Positions 8,927-17,695 are shown, counted from the first letter of the stretch. The stretch is 64,000 bases of DNA from Bryobacterales bacterium (GCA_003164035.1 PLRS01000159.1:21460-85459); one strand, 5' to 3'. Notes: generated from the letters alone by a model not told the origin. Program-made: numbers and translations.

Positions 8927-11833
8927 TCAGAAAGGTGGCTGCAATCGTTCCACGGTGCGCCCCGGACGGGCCCGTTTCCGCGGCGCCGCCGCCGCTTTCT
9001 TCTTAGCCGCTGGCTTCTTGCGGCTGGCGCCCAGGCTGGCTTCGAGCACGTGCTCCAACAGCTTTTTCTCTTCCGGCAACACCTGCTTGCCGAATTCCGG
9101 CGGACGCTCGGCCGCCAGGTCGCGCATCCGCCGCAGCCACTCCAGCGATTCCCGCGCGGGATGGTCCGGCATCGTCTTCAGCAGATCCAGTGTCTTGTCG
9201 AAGTCCGGAATCCGGCGGTAGCAGCGCAGTGCGTCGCTGGGGCTGCCGGTCTTCAGGAATTCGCCGGCCGCCAGCTCCAGTTCGCCCATTCCTTCGTGAC
9301 ACGCCGCGATCAGCTTGGCGTCCGGGTGAGCCATCTCGTGCACCAGCCTGAGCGCTTCCCCGTAGTCGCGCATCTCGAGGTAACCGCGAATGGCTTTGTC
9401 GCGCAGCCGCGCGGTGCGCTCTTCCGCCTTGGCCGGCAGGAACAGCCGGTAGAGTACCGGCAGGTCCAGGTAGACCATGGTCGGCACCTTATCCGCCTGC
9501 CCTTCCAGCAGCCGGATCCATTCGGCGGCACAGGGCTCTAATTCGGCCGCCAGCCAGTTATCGACTTCCTTTTCCCCTCTTCGAATCGCCGATGCTACCG
9601 AATACACGGCGGCGGATCTGTCTTCGCTGAAATTGCGCGCCCACAACCCCACGATTCCGAGCAGATCCGCCAGCCCTTGCCGTCCGGCACGTTCGGCCGC
9701 GCCCGACGCTTCGCCGAACAGGTTCATCGGCCCCAACTCCATCGGCAGATTCACGCGCCGCAGGCCCAGGTGCAATGCTACCCGGCAAAGCGTCAGGTAG
9801 GCCGATTTGCGAGCCTCCGGATCGCTCACGGAGAACTTGCCGCCTTCCTCCCCCAGCAGCGCCACGGCCTGCTGCGCGCGCGACCACGCCAGCACCGGCC
9901 GAACGTCCAGCAACTGCCGCGCGTCGCTCTCGCACAGCCGGACGCGCTCCTCCACGTCCAGCGCCTCTTCTTCCAGGCACTTCAACAGCCCCGCGGGGAC
10001 CAGTGGATACGGGCGCTCGTCGAACGTGAGCATCGCTTCCGCCGCTGTCCGCGCCCCGTCCGATGGGCTCACTTCCAGCCAGTACAGTCTCTCCGCCGGC
10101 CGGCTCAGCGCCACCCGAAGCTGGTCGATGGCCAGCCGCTTGGTCAGGTCTTCCACCTCGATGCCGCGCCCGCGCTCGCGCGTGTTCGTCACCCGCTCAA
10201 TGGCCCGGCCCGCGTCCAGCACGCACACCGATTGAAAATCCAGCCCCTTGGCCTCGAACGTGGTCAATATCCGCTCGCGCAGTTGCGGCGGCACGTATCC
10301 CGGAACATCGTCCCCCAACGCGATCACCGCCAGCCCCGCGCGCTCCGTCAACGCGGTCAGCAGTTCTTCCAGTTCCTCGCCCGGCCTGGCCACGCAATAC
10401 ACGAGCTGGTCGCCCGCATTGGCGTCGATATCCGCCACTCCGGCCCCGCCCGGCCGTTCGTGCTTGGAGATCGCCCCGTACAGGTCCCACACGCGGTTCA
10501 CCAGCATGGCGATACGCCGCGGGCTGCGCAGATTCGTCTGCAGCTTGGTCTCGACCGGCGTGCCCAGCCGGTGATGGATGAGGTCTTGAAACCAGCCCCA
10601 CTCGAAATCCGTGGGACGCACCGTCTGCGCTTCATCGCCCGCCACCAGGACCACCGGCTTATGAAGCGAGGCGGCCAGTTCCACCATCGCCAGAGCCTCG
10701 ATGGGGGTCAGGTCCTGCGCTTCGTCGAGAGCGATGCAGTCGTACCCGGCGAATTCTCCCGCACCCTTCGCGCGGATGCGCTCCACCGCCTGCCAGGCCA
10801 GGTCCAACTCCGGGAAAAACTTCCGCTCGAGCGCCGCCGCGCCCCGCTTGCGCAGCGTTTCCGCCACCTCCACCACCGCTTCCGCCGCCGTCCGGCCCAG
10901 CGACCGCTCCCGCATCTCGCGGTATTGGCGCGCCGAAATCCGGCGGTCCGGAACCGCCGGGAACCGGCCTACCGCAAACGGCAGCGCCGCTCCGAACAGG
11001 TGGGCGTGCATCTCTTCGTATAACGCGCCCTTTTCGTTCAGCCAAGGCCCCAGAATCGAGGTCGAGAAGCCCGAAATCTCTTTGCAGAATGCCGCCCTCG
11101 TCTGTGGCACCGGCTGGAATGGCGCCTCGCTCCCCAGCACGTCCCGTAGAAATTGCGCGTAGGTCGACACGCGAAACTTCTTGTGCGCCGGAACGAACTT
11201 GTCGAAATGGTCCCGCGCCAGCGCCGCCAGTTCCGGCGAATACGTCACGTATAGAATGCGTTCGGTCCCGGCCACGTCCGCTGCGTGCCACAACGCCGTG
11301 GTCTTGCCGGATCCTGGAAATCCCTTCACGATGCGGATCTTCTGCCGCGCTTGCGCGAATCGCGCCTGGTTCTGCGTCCACGGCTCCGGCACGTAATCCG
11401 CGCGCCGCAAGTCCTGCACATCCACCCGCAGATAGCTCTCGCCGAGCGCGTGCGGGTTCAGCGGCCGGTGGTCGTCGTGATGGCGGATGTCGCGCAGGAA
11501 AATCGCACCCTCCGGCGCGGTTTCGAAATCCGCCGAGCCCTTCAGCGGCGCCGCCCCGCGAGGCGCCCACCACGCGTAAAAATGGCTGCCATGGCTGCCA
11601 CCCAGCGGCGAGCGCCGCCAGCCGCGATTCTCGCCCTGCGTCGGTTTGTAATACTGGCGGCTCAGGTCCACCAGAAGCCGGTGCATCAGCAGCGCCGCGC
11701 GCCTTCCCACCGTGCTGGCGCGGTTCTGCTCCATTTTCTCCAGAAACTCCTGGTGGCAGAAGATGGGATTTCCCGGCCGCGCGGGCGGCAGGTCCTCGTA
11801 AAGCCGGGCTTGAACTTCGGGGCCGAGAGTCAT
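8927..11833 (-). CDS. Superfamily 1 (UvrD/Rep-like) helicase with extra N-terminal and TPR-like C-terminal regions
   Basis: This 968-aa protein has the complete set of SF1A helicase motifs. Walker A is GFPGSGKTT (171-179), motif II is IALDEAQD (367-374), motif III is VAGDEAQ (397-403), motif IV is TNLRSPRRIAMLVN, motif V is TTFEAKGLDFQSV (524-536) and motif VI is QLRVALSRPAER (571-582). Residues 1-160 do not match a standard helicase domain and contain aromatic and basic patches. Residues 700-920 are helical and TPR-like (EMRDYGEALRLVHEM, YRRIPDFDKTLDLLK). The tail is Lys/Arg/Ala-rich (KKPAAKKKAAAAPRKR) and suits nucleic-acid binding. No nuclease motif was seen. The gene stands alone between a receptor and a GH30 gene. 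It could serve DNA repair, RNA handling or defence; the sequence does not decide. Confidence 0.85.
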   Translation of the reverse strand: MTLGPEVQARLYEDLPPARPGNPIFCHQEFLEKMEQNRASTVGRRAALLMHRLLVDLSRQYYKPTQGENRGWRRSPLGGSHGSHFYAWWAPRGAAPLKGSADFETAPEGAIFLRDIRHHDDHRPLNPHALGESYLRVDVQDLRRADYVPEPWTQNQARFAQARQKIRIVKGFPGSGKTTALWHAADVAGTERILYVTYSPELAALARDHFDKFVPAHKKFRVSTYAQFLRDVLGSEAPFQPVPQTRAAFCKEISGFSTSILGPWLNEKGALYEEMHAHLFGAALPFAVGRFPAVPDRRISARQYREMRERSLGRTAAEAVVEVAETLRKRGAAALERKFFPELDLAWQAVERIRAKGAGEFAGYDCIALDEAQDLTPIEALAMVELAASLHKPVVLVAGDEAQTVRPTDFEWGWFQDLIHHRLGTPVETKLQTNLRSPRRIAMLVNRVWDLYGAISKHERPGGAGVADIDANAGDQLVYCVARPGEELEELLTALTERAGLAVIALGDDVPGYVPPQLRERILTTFEAKGLDFQSVCVLDAGRAIERVTNTRERGRGIEVEDLTKRLAIDQLRVALSRPAERLYWLEVSPSDGARTAAEAMLTFDERPYPLVPAGLLKCLEEEALDVEERVRLCESDARQLLDVRPVLAWSRAQQAVALLGEEGGKFSVSDPEARKSAYLTLCRVALHLGLRRVNLPMELGPMNLFGEASGAAERAGRQGLADLLGIVGLWARNFSEDRSAAVYSVASAIRRGEKEVDNWLAAELEPCAAEWIRLLEGQADKVPTMVYLDLPVLYRLFLPAKAEERTARLRDKAIRGYLEMRDYGEALRLVHEMAHPDAKLIAACHEGMGELELAAGEFLKTGSPSDALRCYRRIPDFDKTLDLLKTMPDHPARESLEWLRRMRDLAAERPPEFGKQVLPEEKKLLEHVLEASLGASRKKPAAKKKAAAAPRKRARPGRTVERLQPPF

Positions 11834-11928
11834 CGGAAACTACAGCATGGCACAACACCGCCCCGAGTGGCTGGGTACCTGCTTACCGATTTGGAGAGGC
11901 GAGAGAGGTGAGCTCACGCGGTGCCCCT

Positions 11929-11955
11929 TACCGAGCCGCGACAGCCAGGGAGTGC
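11929..11955. repeat. Dispersed repeat, family A (half copy)
   Basis: The stretch TACCGAGCCGCGACAGCCAG continuing into GGAGTG matches one arm of the 8792-8850 element. It lies in the 150-nt gap between the helicase and GH30 genes; a very similar copy with the same flank GCATGGGC is at 13719-13752. Confidence 0.7.
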
Positions 11956-11984
11956 CCATGGGCCTGCGGCCAAATGAATGGCAA

Positions 11985-13595
11985 TTACCCCTTGAAGAAC
12001 AGGCTGAGGATGGCGTTCGCCGGCAGGTGCAGCGTCAATGCCGCCCGCCCCCGTTGCACCGCCATATCGAAACCCTCGCCGCCGCCGTTGATCAGCACTG
12101 CTACCACGCTGCCATCGGGATTGCGAAATGCCGCGTTGAACGTATCGAGCCGGGTCAGCGGATTCGAGCCGATGCGCCGGGCGCCGCGCCGGATCAGGGG
12201 GCTGAAGGTCCGGTACCCGCAATACGCCGCGGTAAGGTGCGCGGCAGGCGGATTCTCGCCCTGCGGTACCACCATGATGCGCGGCATCTTCTCGTAATCG
12301 GTCCGCGCCGGTCCTTTCTCGCGCGGGATGCCGAGGTATTGGTCCGGGCCGCCCCATTCGTCGGTGACGGTCGTCCAACTGATGTAACCGGTGGCGCCAT
12401 TTGCCAGTACGTCCATCAGGCGCCCGAGGTCGCGGATCCGGCCGTATGCCCGCTCGCTGAGAACCGCCGGCACGTCCGGATGCTGCCGCCCCAGCAGCGC
12501 CATTTCCTCCGGCCTGCCCCGATAATCGTGAAAGGCTACCATGTGGGTAATCCGTTTCACCCGCGGGTCGTCGAGCAGCGGCTTGGCGAAGCTCTGCGCC
12601 ATGTCGAAGTTGTGATCCATCACCCAGAGTTTCGTGGTCATCCGGTTGGCCGCCAGGCGCTTGCCCACCGCCAGAAGTACGTCGCGTTCCTGCTCCCAGG
12701 TCCACATCGCCGCCGGGGTGGCGCGGTCGCCGCCCGTCGCCGGCTCGTTCTGAACCGTCAGGTATTGAATCGGGATGCCCAGCGCCGCGTACGCCTGAAC
12801 GCTCTTCACCAGGTAGTCGGCGTAGACTTCGGTGAACTCCGAGTTGAAGAAGCCGTGCATGATCTGCTGGTTACTGGTCATCCAGGCCGGCACGCCCCAG
12901 ACCGAGGCCAGTATGTGCAGCTCGGGATTTACCGAGCGGAACTCGCGGACCACGTCTATGATGCCTCGGTCGATGTCTTTCTGCACGCTGAAGTGCGCCA
13001 GCGTCGGATCGGTTTCGCCCCGGGGGACATCGCAGTAGGTGTAGAAGTTGAAATCCCGGTTCCAATCCGTGCTGCCGAATCCGATGCGCATCAGGTTGAA
13101 TCCCAGGCCATCCCTGCCGGCCAGCGCGGCGATGGCGGCGTGGCGCTTCTCCGGCGTCAGCCGCAGCAGGTTCCACACGTCGCTGTCGATGATGGTGCCG
13201 CCAAAGCCCAGCATTTCCTGAAACGTCGTGTCCGTGTCCAGGTTGAGGATTTCGGCAATCTCGCACTCCGGGTTCCGCGGCGCCAGTTCCCGCCCGGTCG
13301 GGCGTTGGCATCGCGCGTCGCCCTCGACCGCCAGGCGAGCCTCCACCGCGTCCCAGGACAGGCGTTGAGCCGGCAACTGGCTCAGTTCCTTCTTACGGGG
13401 ATTCATAACCTGTCCGCTCGGCCCCGCCACCGGGCAGGCGTCGGAGCCGTTCGCGGCCGGCGCCCTGGCGGGAACCGTCTGACTGAAAGCGGCGTCAGGA
13501 CCGCTGCCTGTCAACAGCAGTCCACCCAGGCCGGCCGAGGTTCCCGCAAGGAAGCTGCGCCGCTTCATCGAGCGATTGGTACTCTGCGCTGCCAT
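11985..13595 (-). CDS. Secreted glycoside hydrolase family 30 (glucosylceramidase/xylanase-like)
   Basis: This 536-aa retaining beta-glycosidase has the GH30 fold. Landmarks are FGGTIIDSDVWNLLRLT near the start of the barrel, LMRIGFGSTDW, ASVWGVPAWM, the acid/base Glu284 in LTVQNEP, the putative nucleophile Glu381 in VLSERAYG, and GYISWTTVTDEWGGPD on the last strands. A beta-sandwich with a hydrophobic C-terminus (LTLHLPANAILSLFFKG) closes the protein. A twin-arginine-type leader (KRRSFLAGTSAGLGGLLLTG) follows nine extra residues, so export is expected. The ATG at 13595 has GGGAGA about 8 nt upstream; Met10 is an alternative start. The acid/base and nucleophile are both present. The substrate is not evident. 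Confidence 0.88.
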   Translation of the reverse strand: MAAQSTNRSMKRRSFLAGTSAGLGGLLLTGSGPDAAFSQTVPARAPAANGSDACPVAGPSGQVMNPRKKELSQLPAQRLSWDAVEARLAVEGDARCQRPTGRELAPRNPECEIAEILNLDTDTTFQEMLGFGGTIIDSDVWNLLRLTPEKRHAAIAALAGRDGLGFNLMRIGFGSTDWNRDFNFYTYCDVPRGETDPTLAHFSVQKDIDRGIIDVVREFRSVNPELHILASVWGVPAWMTSNQQIMHGFFNSEFTEVYADYLVKSVQAYAALGIPIQYLTVQNEPATGGDRATPAAMWTWEQERDVLLAVGKRLAANRMTTKLWVMDHNFDMAQSFAKPLLDDPRVKRITHMVAFHDYRGRPEEMALLGRQHPDVPAVLSERAYGRIRDLGRLMDVLANGATGYISWTTVTDEWGGPDQYLGIPREKGPARTDYEKMPRIMVVPQGENPPAAHLTAAYCGYRTFSPLIRRGARRIGSNPLTRLDTFNAAFRNPDGSVVAVLINGGGEGFDMAVQRGRAALTLHLPANAILSLFFKG

Positions 13596-13718
13596 GAGTT
13601 GTCTCCCTAGGGTTGGCCGCCTCGCGGGCCGGGTTGAAGCCGATTTCTATTCTATCAACCGGGAGCCTCTCCTCTCTTTTGCGGTGCGCGAGACATAGAG
13701 CTGGAGACGAACGTCGGA

Positions 13719-13752
13719 TACCGAGCCGCGACCGCCAGGGAGCGGGCATGGG
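13719..13752. repeat. Dispersed repeat, family A (half copy)
   Basis: ATACCGAGCCGCGACCGCCA continuing into GGGAGCGGGCATGGG repeats the unit at 11929. It lies 125 nt upstream of the GH30 start, so the GH30 gene is bracketed by two same-oriented copies. Confidence 0.7.
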
Positions 13753-13975
13753 CTTCCCGCCATGTGGGGCAGGATGGCATCCGGATGGCATCCTGCGCGC
13801 CGGTTGCTTACCGGCGTTCCGGCGGATCGCGTGAAATCAGCAATTTGGACCGCGTCTCAACCGAGCGGATATCGGTGGTTGCGCCAAACCTCTTAGCGGC
13901 CGAATTTTCCTCGATTCGCGTGCGCTCCTACGAATCTATCGCGTTCATGTCGCGCACCCGCCATCCGCCGGTCCG

Positions 13976-14004
13976 TTGACACAAGGCCGGAAGCATGGTA
14001 GATA
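13976..14004 (+). promoter_or_regulatory. Sigma70-type promoter of the gntR-family gene
   Basis: TTGACA at 13976-13981 and TAGATA at 13999-14004 are separated by exactly 17 nt. The same architecture, TTGACA-N17-TATTAA, precedes the 1514-aa glycosidase gene at 17641. Transcription should begin around 14011, inside the operator that follows. Confidence 0.75.
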
Positions 14005-14006
14005 AG

Positions 14007-14030
14007 TCTAGATCATTGGTCTAGACATTT
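14007..14030. promoter_or_regulatory. GntR/HutC-type operator, copy 1 (dre-like)
   Basis: GTCTAGA at 14006-14012 and TCTAGAC at 14020-14026 are inverted repeats around 7 nt, and the right half reads ATTGGTCTAGACATTT. This is close to the dre consensus of NagR/DasR-type regulators (TGGTCTAGACCA). It sits at the predicted transcription start, where bound repressor would block initiation. An almost identical 24-nt copy lies at 17671-17694. Confidence 0.78.
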
Positions 14031-14065
14031 GGCGCCCTCCAGGGCGTTTGAGGAGCGGCAAGACG

Positions 14066-14857
14066 GTGCCGATGCGACTGCAGACGGAGAGCGGACCGTT
14101 CCGGCGGTTGCGGCTGGATAAGCGGGCGCCCACACCGGCCTATGCCCAGATCGCCGACGCGGTGGGCGGGTTGTTGAGGAGCGGCGCGCTGCCGCCCGGC
14201 TATCCTCTGCCGCCCGAACGCGTGCTTTGCGACCAGTTCGGCGTCAGCCGCATGACGCTGCGCCAGGCGATGGGAATACTGGAGCGCGAAGGGTTGATCC
14301 TCTCCCATCGGGGGAAAGGCACCTTCGTGGCGCACGACCGGCTCAAGAAACAACAGCAGGAACTGCGCGGCTTCACCGAAGAGATTCTGGCGCGCGGGGG
14401 AAAGCCGGAGTCGCGCCTGCTGTCGTTCCGGCAGGTGGCGCCGCCGGCGGCGGCGCGCGAGTTCTTCGCCATGGCCCAGGGCGAGAACCTCTATGAGATC
14501 CGGCGCATTCGTCTCAGTGGCGGCGTTCCGCTGACCCTTGAAACAGTGCAACTTTGCGAGCGGCTGTGCCCTCGGCTGGAACAGTTCGATCTGGAGAAGA
14601 ATTCACTCTACCGGATTCTGGAGCGGTCGTACGGCTTACGGTTGGGGAGTTGCGTGGAAGAGATCTCGGCCGAGTTGCCCGCCGCCGAACATCGCAGGCA
14701 CCTGGATCTGCCCCGTGGCGTCGCGATATTGACCATCCACCGCAATACCTACACGGATTCCGGGCTGCCGCTGGAGCTGACGAAATCGGCGTACCGCGGC
14801 GACCTCTATAGCGCCATCGTTCATTCGGTCCGCCGCCAGCGGACCGGCGGCAAATAG
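14066..14857 (+). CDS. GntR family transcriptional regulator, HutC/NagR subfamily (UTRA domain)
   Basis: This regulator has an N-terminal winged helix (PAYAQIADAVGGLLRSG, GVSRMTLRQAMGILEREGLI, GKGTFVA) and a C-terminal UTRA ligand-binding domain (LYEIRRIRLSGGVPLTLETV, LPLELTKSAYRGDLY). Known relatives repress amino-sugar or related genes and release DNA on binding a phosphosugar. Its own promoter carries a dre-like site and a second copy stands before the glycosidase gene, so autoregulation and control of the neighbouring sialic/amino-sugar genes are likely. The GTG at 14066 is chosen because AGGAG lies 10 nt upstream; ATG 14072 and TTG 14048 are alternatives. The chosen start gives 263 aa. 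Confidence 0.88.
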   Translation: MPMRLQTESGPFRRLRLDKRAPTPAYAQIADAVGGLLRSGALPPGYPLPPERVLCDQFGVSRMTLRQAMGILEREGLILSHRGKGTFVAHDRLKKQQQELRGFTEEILARGGKPESRLLSFRQVAPPAAAREFFAMAQGENLYEIRRIRLSGGVPLTLETVQLCERLCPRLEQFDLEKNSLYRILERSYGLRLGSCVEEISAELPAAEHRRHLDLPRGVAILTIHRNTYTDSGLPLELTKSAYRGDLYSAIVHSVRRQRTGGK

Positions 14858-14904
14858 ACATTCCCGGCTTTGGGCTCGAGCAAAAATAACTTGGCGCGAT
14901 CCTG

Positions 14905-14951
14905 CCGTGGGGCAGACCATCGTTTTTCGTGGTCTGCTCCGCAATTGGCTG
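14905..14951. repeat. Dispersed palindromic repeat, family B; probable bidirectional terminator
   Basis: GGGGCAGACCATCG, a T-rich loop and CGTGGTCTGC form a hairpin between the convergent regulator and nanE-ROK genes. Related copies with the same GACCA(T/C)CG...TGGTCTG core are at 32683-32716, 48314-48346 and 48371-48401. The T-run in the loop reads as a T- or A-tract on either strand. Confidence 0.7.
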
Positions 14952-14982
14952 CTTTCATGCGCCGTCAATTCCGCGCCATTCC

Positions 14983-16593
14983 TTAGCGCCATCGATCACA
15001 GGCCAGAGCCGCCGCGCCGAGGACGCCTCCGAAGTAACCCAGTCCGGACGACACCAGCGACAGGCCACGCCGGTCCCATACCGAGACCAGTGGCGGGAGG
15101 CGCTCGCTGACAGCGGCAAGCAGTTGGGGGTTGTTCATTGCGAGCCCGCCGGAAAGGACAATGCCCTGCGGATCGAGCAGTTGCACCAGCGCCGCGCAGC
15201 CTTGAGCCAGGTGACCGCCCAGGGTTCGAATAGCGGCCGCGGCGTTGGCGTCGCCGGCGTTGGCGGCGGCGATCGCGTCTGCGGCGGATGGGAATTCCCC
15301 GCCCGCGTAGCGTACCAGGGCGGCCGCGTTGCAGTAAACTTCCAGACAGCCTCTCTGCCCGCAATTGCAAGGGATTCCATCGGGGATGAGGACCATGTGG
15401 CCCAGCGCGTTGGCGAAGAAATGCGCCCCGCGGTGGAGCGCGCCACCCACGTAGCAGCCGGAGCCCACACCGGTTCCGAGCGTGATGCAGACGAAGTCGG
15501 TCCATTCACGGGCGGCTCCGAAGCGCTTCTCGGCGGCAGCCAGCGCGTTGGCATCGTTTTCCACCGCGACCGGCAGTCCGCAATCGGCGGACACCTCTTC
15601 GGCGACGGGCGTACCGGTCCATCCTGGCAGGTTGCCTGTGGCGTAGGCGATCCGGCCGGTGCGCGCGTCCACCCAACCCGCGGTGGCGATTCCGGCGGCC
15701 TCGATCGCGATACCCAACTCTGCCGCGCGCCTCCGAGCCTCGCGGATGGCCCGCTTCACATTGTCGAGCAGCGCTTCACGGCCGCCGCCCGCGGGAGTGG
15801 GCACGAAGGAATCGAACACAAGTGTCCCCGTGGAAGAAACTACGCCGAATTTGGTGTTGGTGCCGCCCAGATCGACGCCCACGAAATACGTCTCGCGAGT
15901 CTGGCACCGGAATTCGTGTTCCACCGCGGTCGCGAACCAGCCAGTGATGTCTTTGGGGCGGGTGATGGCCGTGCCGACAACCACCGCGAAGGCGCCGGCC
16001 GCGATCGCTTCGCGCGCCTGCGCGGGAGAAACGATGCGGCCTTCGGCGATGACCGGAACTCCCAGGCGGCCCACCAGTTCCTCGATAAAGCGCGGATCGA
16101 AAGCCGTAACCTCTTCGGTATCCGGCGTATAGCCGCGGAGGGTGGGAAGCACCATATCGGCGCCGGCATCGGCGGAGGCCAGGGCTTCGTCCATGGTGGC
16201 GATGTCCGCCAATACCGGCACGCCAAGCTCTTCGCGAATGCGCCGGACGCGGTCGAATGCGCCGTACCGCTGCCCGCGGGCGGTGCAATCCAGCGCGATC
16301 ATGGAGGCGCCGGCTTCGACCAGCGCATGGGCGGATTCAAAGGACCCGGTGATCAGTATGCGTCCGTCCGGGTGAACGGATTTCTGGATGCCGATAATGG
16401 GGACCGCTGTCACCTGGCGGATGGCGCGGATGTCTTCGGGGCCGTTGGCGCGGATGCCCGCTGCCCCACCCGCCACGGCAGCCAGTGCAAAGCGGGCCAT
16501 CAGGTCCGGGCCGTAAAAGGCATCGCCCGCGACGGCCTGGCACGATACGATCAGTTTGCCGCGCAGGCCGCGGCAGCTTTCCGGCACGCTCAT
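14983..16593 (-). CDS. NanE-ROK fusion: N-acylmannosamine-6-phosphate 2-epimerase with ROK-family (ManNAc) kinase
   Basis: This 536-aa fusion has two domains. Residues 1-230 are NanE-like (GAAGIRANGPEDIRAIR, PIIGIQK, ALDCTARGQR, VLADIATMDEA, PVIAEGRI, VVVGTAITRP). Residues 240-536 are a ROK sugar kinase with DLGGTNTKFGVV for ATP, VENDANAL with the catalytic Asp, LGTGVGSG, and the zinc motif CNCGQRGCLE. Together they would convert ManNAc to ManNAc-6-P and then to GlcNAc-6-P. The usual ExGH of ROK kinases reads ANALGHM, so the sugar-contacting Glu is missing, which may change specificity. The ATG at 16593 overlaps the permease stop by 4 nt (ATGA); a longer reading to 16707 would overlap it deeply and is rejected. 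No sialate lyase gene is present in the window. Confidence 0.88.
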   Translation of the reverse strand: MSVPESCRGLRGKLIVSCQAVAGDAFYGPDLMARFALAAVAGGAAGIRANGPEDIRAIRQVTAVPIIGIQKSVHPDGRILITGSFESAHALVEAGASMIALDCTARGQRYGAFDRVRRIREELGVPVLADIATMDEALASADAGADMVLPTLRGYTPDTEEVTAFDPRFIEELVGRLGVPVIAEGRIVSPAQAREAIAAGAFAVVVGTAITRPKDITGWFATAVEHEFRCQTRETYFVGVDLGGTNTKFGVVSSTGTLVFDSFVPTPAGGGREALLDNVKRAIREARRRAAELGIAIEAAGIATAGWVDARTGRIAYATGNLPGWTGTPVAEEVSADCGLPVAVENDANALAAAEKRFGAAREWTDFVCITLGTGVGSGCYVGGALHRGAHFFANALGHMVLIPDGIPCNCGQRGCLEVYCNAAALVRYAGGEFPSAADAIAAANAGDANAAAAIRTLGGHLAQGCAALVQLLDPQGIVLSGGLAMNNPQLLAAVSERLPPLVSVWDRRGLSLVSSGLGYFGGVLGAAALACDRWR

Positions 16594-17591
16594 GCGCCCA
16601 TCCTCGCAGAAATGGAACAGAGAACGATGGCGAAAAAGATCAGCGCGATTCCCAATCGCATAAAGGTCACGGCGCGTTTGGCCGTGCCCGCCCATTCTCC
16701 CAGCCACACACCCATGAGGTTGGCCACCAGCAGGCCGGCCGCGAGGCTGAGCGGCCAGCCGACCGATGGCCCCAACTCGCCCAGCCGCGGCGTGGCCGCG
16801 CCATAAAGAAAGATGCTGCCTCCCCAGAGCAGACCCATTACGGCGCTCAACAGCCAGGGCCGTGCCGAGCGCTCCGCGAAGAACAGTCTCCCCGAACCAT
16901 GCTTCCGAGCCAGAGAGGAACAGTACACCACGTTAGGGATGGCTCCGGCTCCCAGCATGAGCAGCCAGATGCAGTTGGTGGAGGCAAACGGGGAATATCC
17001 GAGTTGGACACCGGTTGCGGAGATCGGCAGCGCGAGGGTGTAGCCGATGTTGAAGATGGCCGAGATGATGCCCGAGGCGACCGCGAACAGATACCCCGTC
17101 ATGGAGCCCTTGGCGGCAACGCTGCCATCGCGGATACGGCCGGCCTTGCCGCACAGCGCCACGCCCCCCAGAAATGCGCCGACGCCGCCGAACAGCACCG
17201 ATTCCCTTGCGCCGGCCTGGAAAGAGCCTCTCATGAGAAGCGGGACCAGGGAACCGAGCGCGGCGCTCAGCCCGATCACCAGGCTGTTGGCGATCGAAAC
17301 GCCCAGGCGGTCGACACTGCGGCCGAAACAGATGGCCCCGAAACCCCAGGTGAAGCCGAACGCCAGAGCGGCGGCCACGGCGGCGCGCGGCGCGCGGCCC
17401 AGAATCTCCGGAGAGCCCGGAGCCAAACCAAAGACCATGACGGCGGGCATGGCCACGCACGCCACCAGGATGAACACCAGCCAGATATTCTCCCATTTCC
17501 AGGCTTTGGCCAGTTTCATGGGCGCCGTAAACAGGCCGTTGCAGATTCCCGAGAGAACCGCCAGAAAAACTCCGCCAAGCACCATCGTCAC
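16590..17591 (-). CDS. RhaT-like sugar:proton symporter (DMT superfamily)
   Basis: This 333-aa membrane protein has about 10 hydrophobic helices. Its N-terminus (GVFLAVLSGICNGLFTAPMK, KWENIWLVF) is characteristic of the L-rhamnose-proton symporter group. It is translationally coupled (ATGA overlap) to the NanE-ROK fusion, so its actual substrate is more likely an N-acylated amino sugar or a sugar released by the neighbouring secreted enzyme than rhamnose; this is inference from context. Its promoter region contains the second dre-like operator (17671-17694), suggesting co-regulation by the GntR protein. Confidence 0.83.
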   Translation of the reverse strand: MTMVLGGVFLAVLSGICNGLFTAPMKLAKAWKWENIWLVFILVACVAMPAVMVFGLAPGSPEILGRAPRAAVAAALAFGFTWGFGAICFGRSVDRLGVSIANSLVIGLSAALGSLVPLLMRGSFQAGARESVLFGGVGAFLGGVALCGKAGRIRDGSVAAKGSMTGYLFAVASGIISAIFNIGYTLALPISATGVQLGYSPFASTNCIWLLMLGAGAIPNVVYCSSLARKHGSGRLFFAERSARPWLLSAVMGLLWGGSIFLYGAATPRLGELGPSVGWPLSLAAGLLVANLMGVWLGEWAGTAKRAVTFMRLGIALIFFAIVLCSISARMGA

Positions 17592-17640
17592 CCCGTTGTT
17601 TGTCCGAGACGGCTCCGAAACGCTGGAGCGGTCGCGGCCA

Positions 17641-17669
17641 TTGACAGAATATCGCAGGCATGGTATTAA
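17641..17669 (+). promoter_or_regulatory. Sigma70-type promoter of the glycosidase-flavoprotein operon
   Basis: TTGACA at 17641-17646 and TATTAA at 17664-17669 are spaced by 17 nt. The segment GGCATGGTA...AAGTCTAGATC is shared with the gntR promoter, so one copy appears to derive from the other. Confidence 0.75.
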
Positions 17670-17695
17670 AGTCTAGATCATTGGTCTAGACATTT
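17670..17695. promoter_or_regulatory. GntR/HutC-type operator, copy 2 (dre-like)
   Basis: The 24-nt segment AGTCTAGATCATTGGTCTAG continuing into ACATTT is identical to 14006-14030. Its location between the leftward permease/NanE-ROK pair and the rightward glycosidase pair would let one repressor govern both transcripts. It lies at the predicted +1 of the rightward promoter. Confidence 0.78.

Noticed and set aside
9677..11023. 448-codon open frame on the plus strand
   Set aside because: It is antisense to the helicase and has no recognisable domain.
14929..16806. 625-codon open frame on the plus strand
   Set aside because: It is antisense to NanE-ROK, whose kinase and epimerase motifs are clear.
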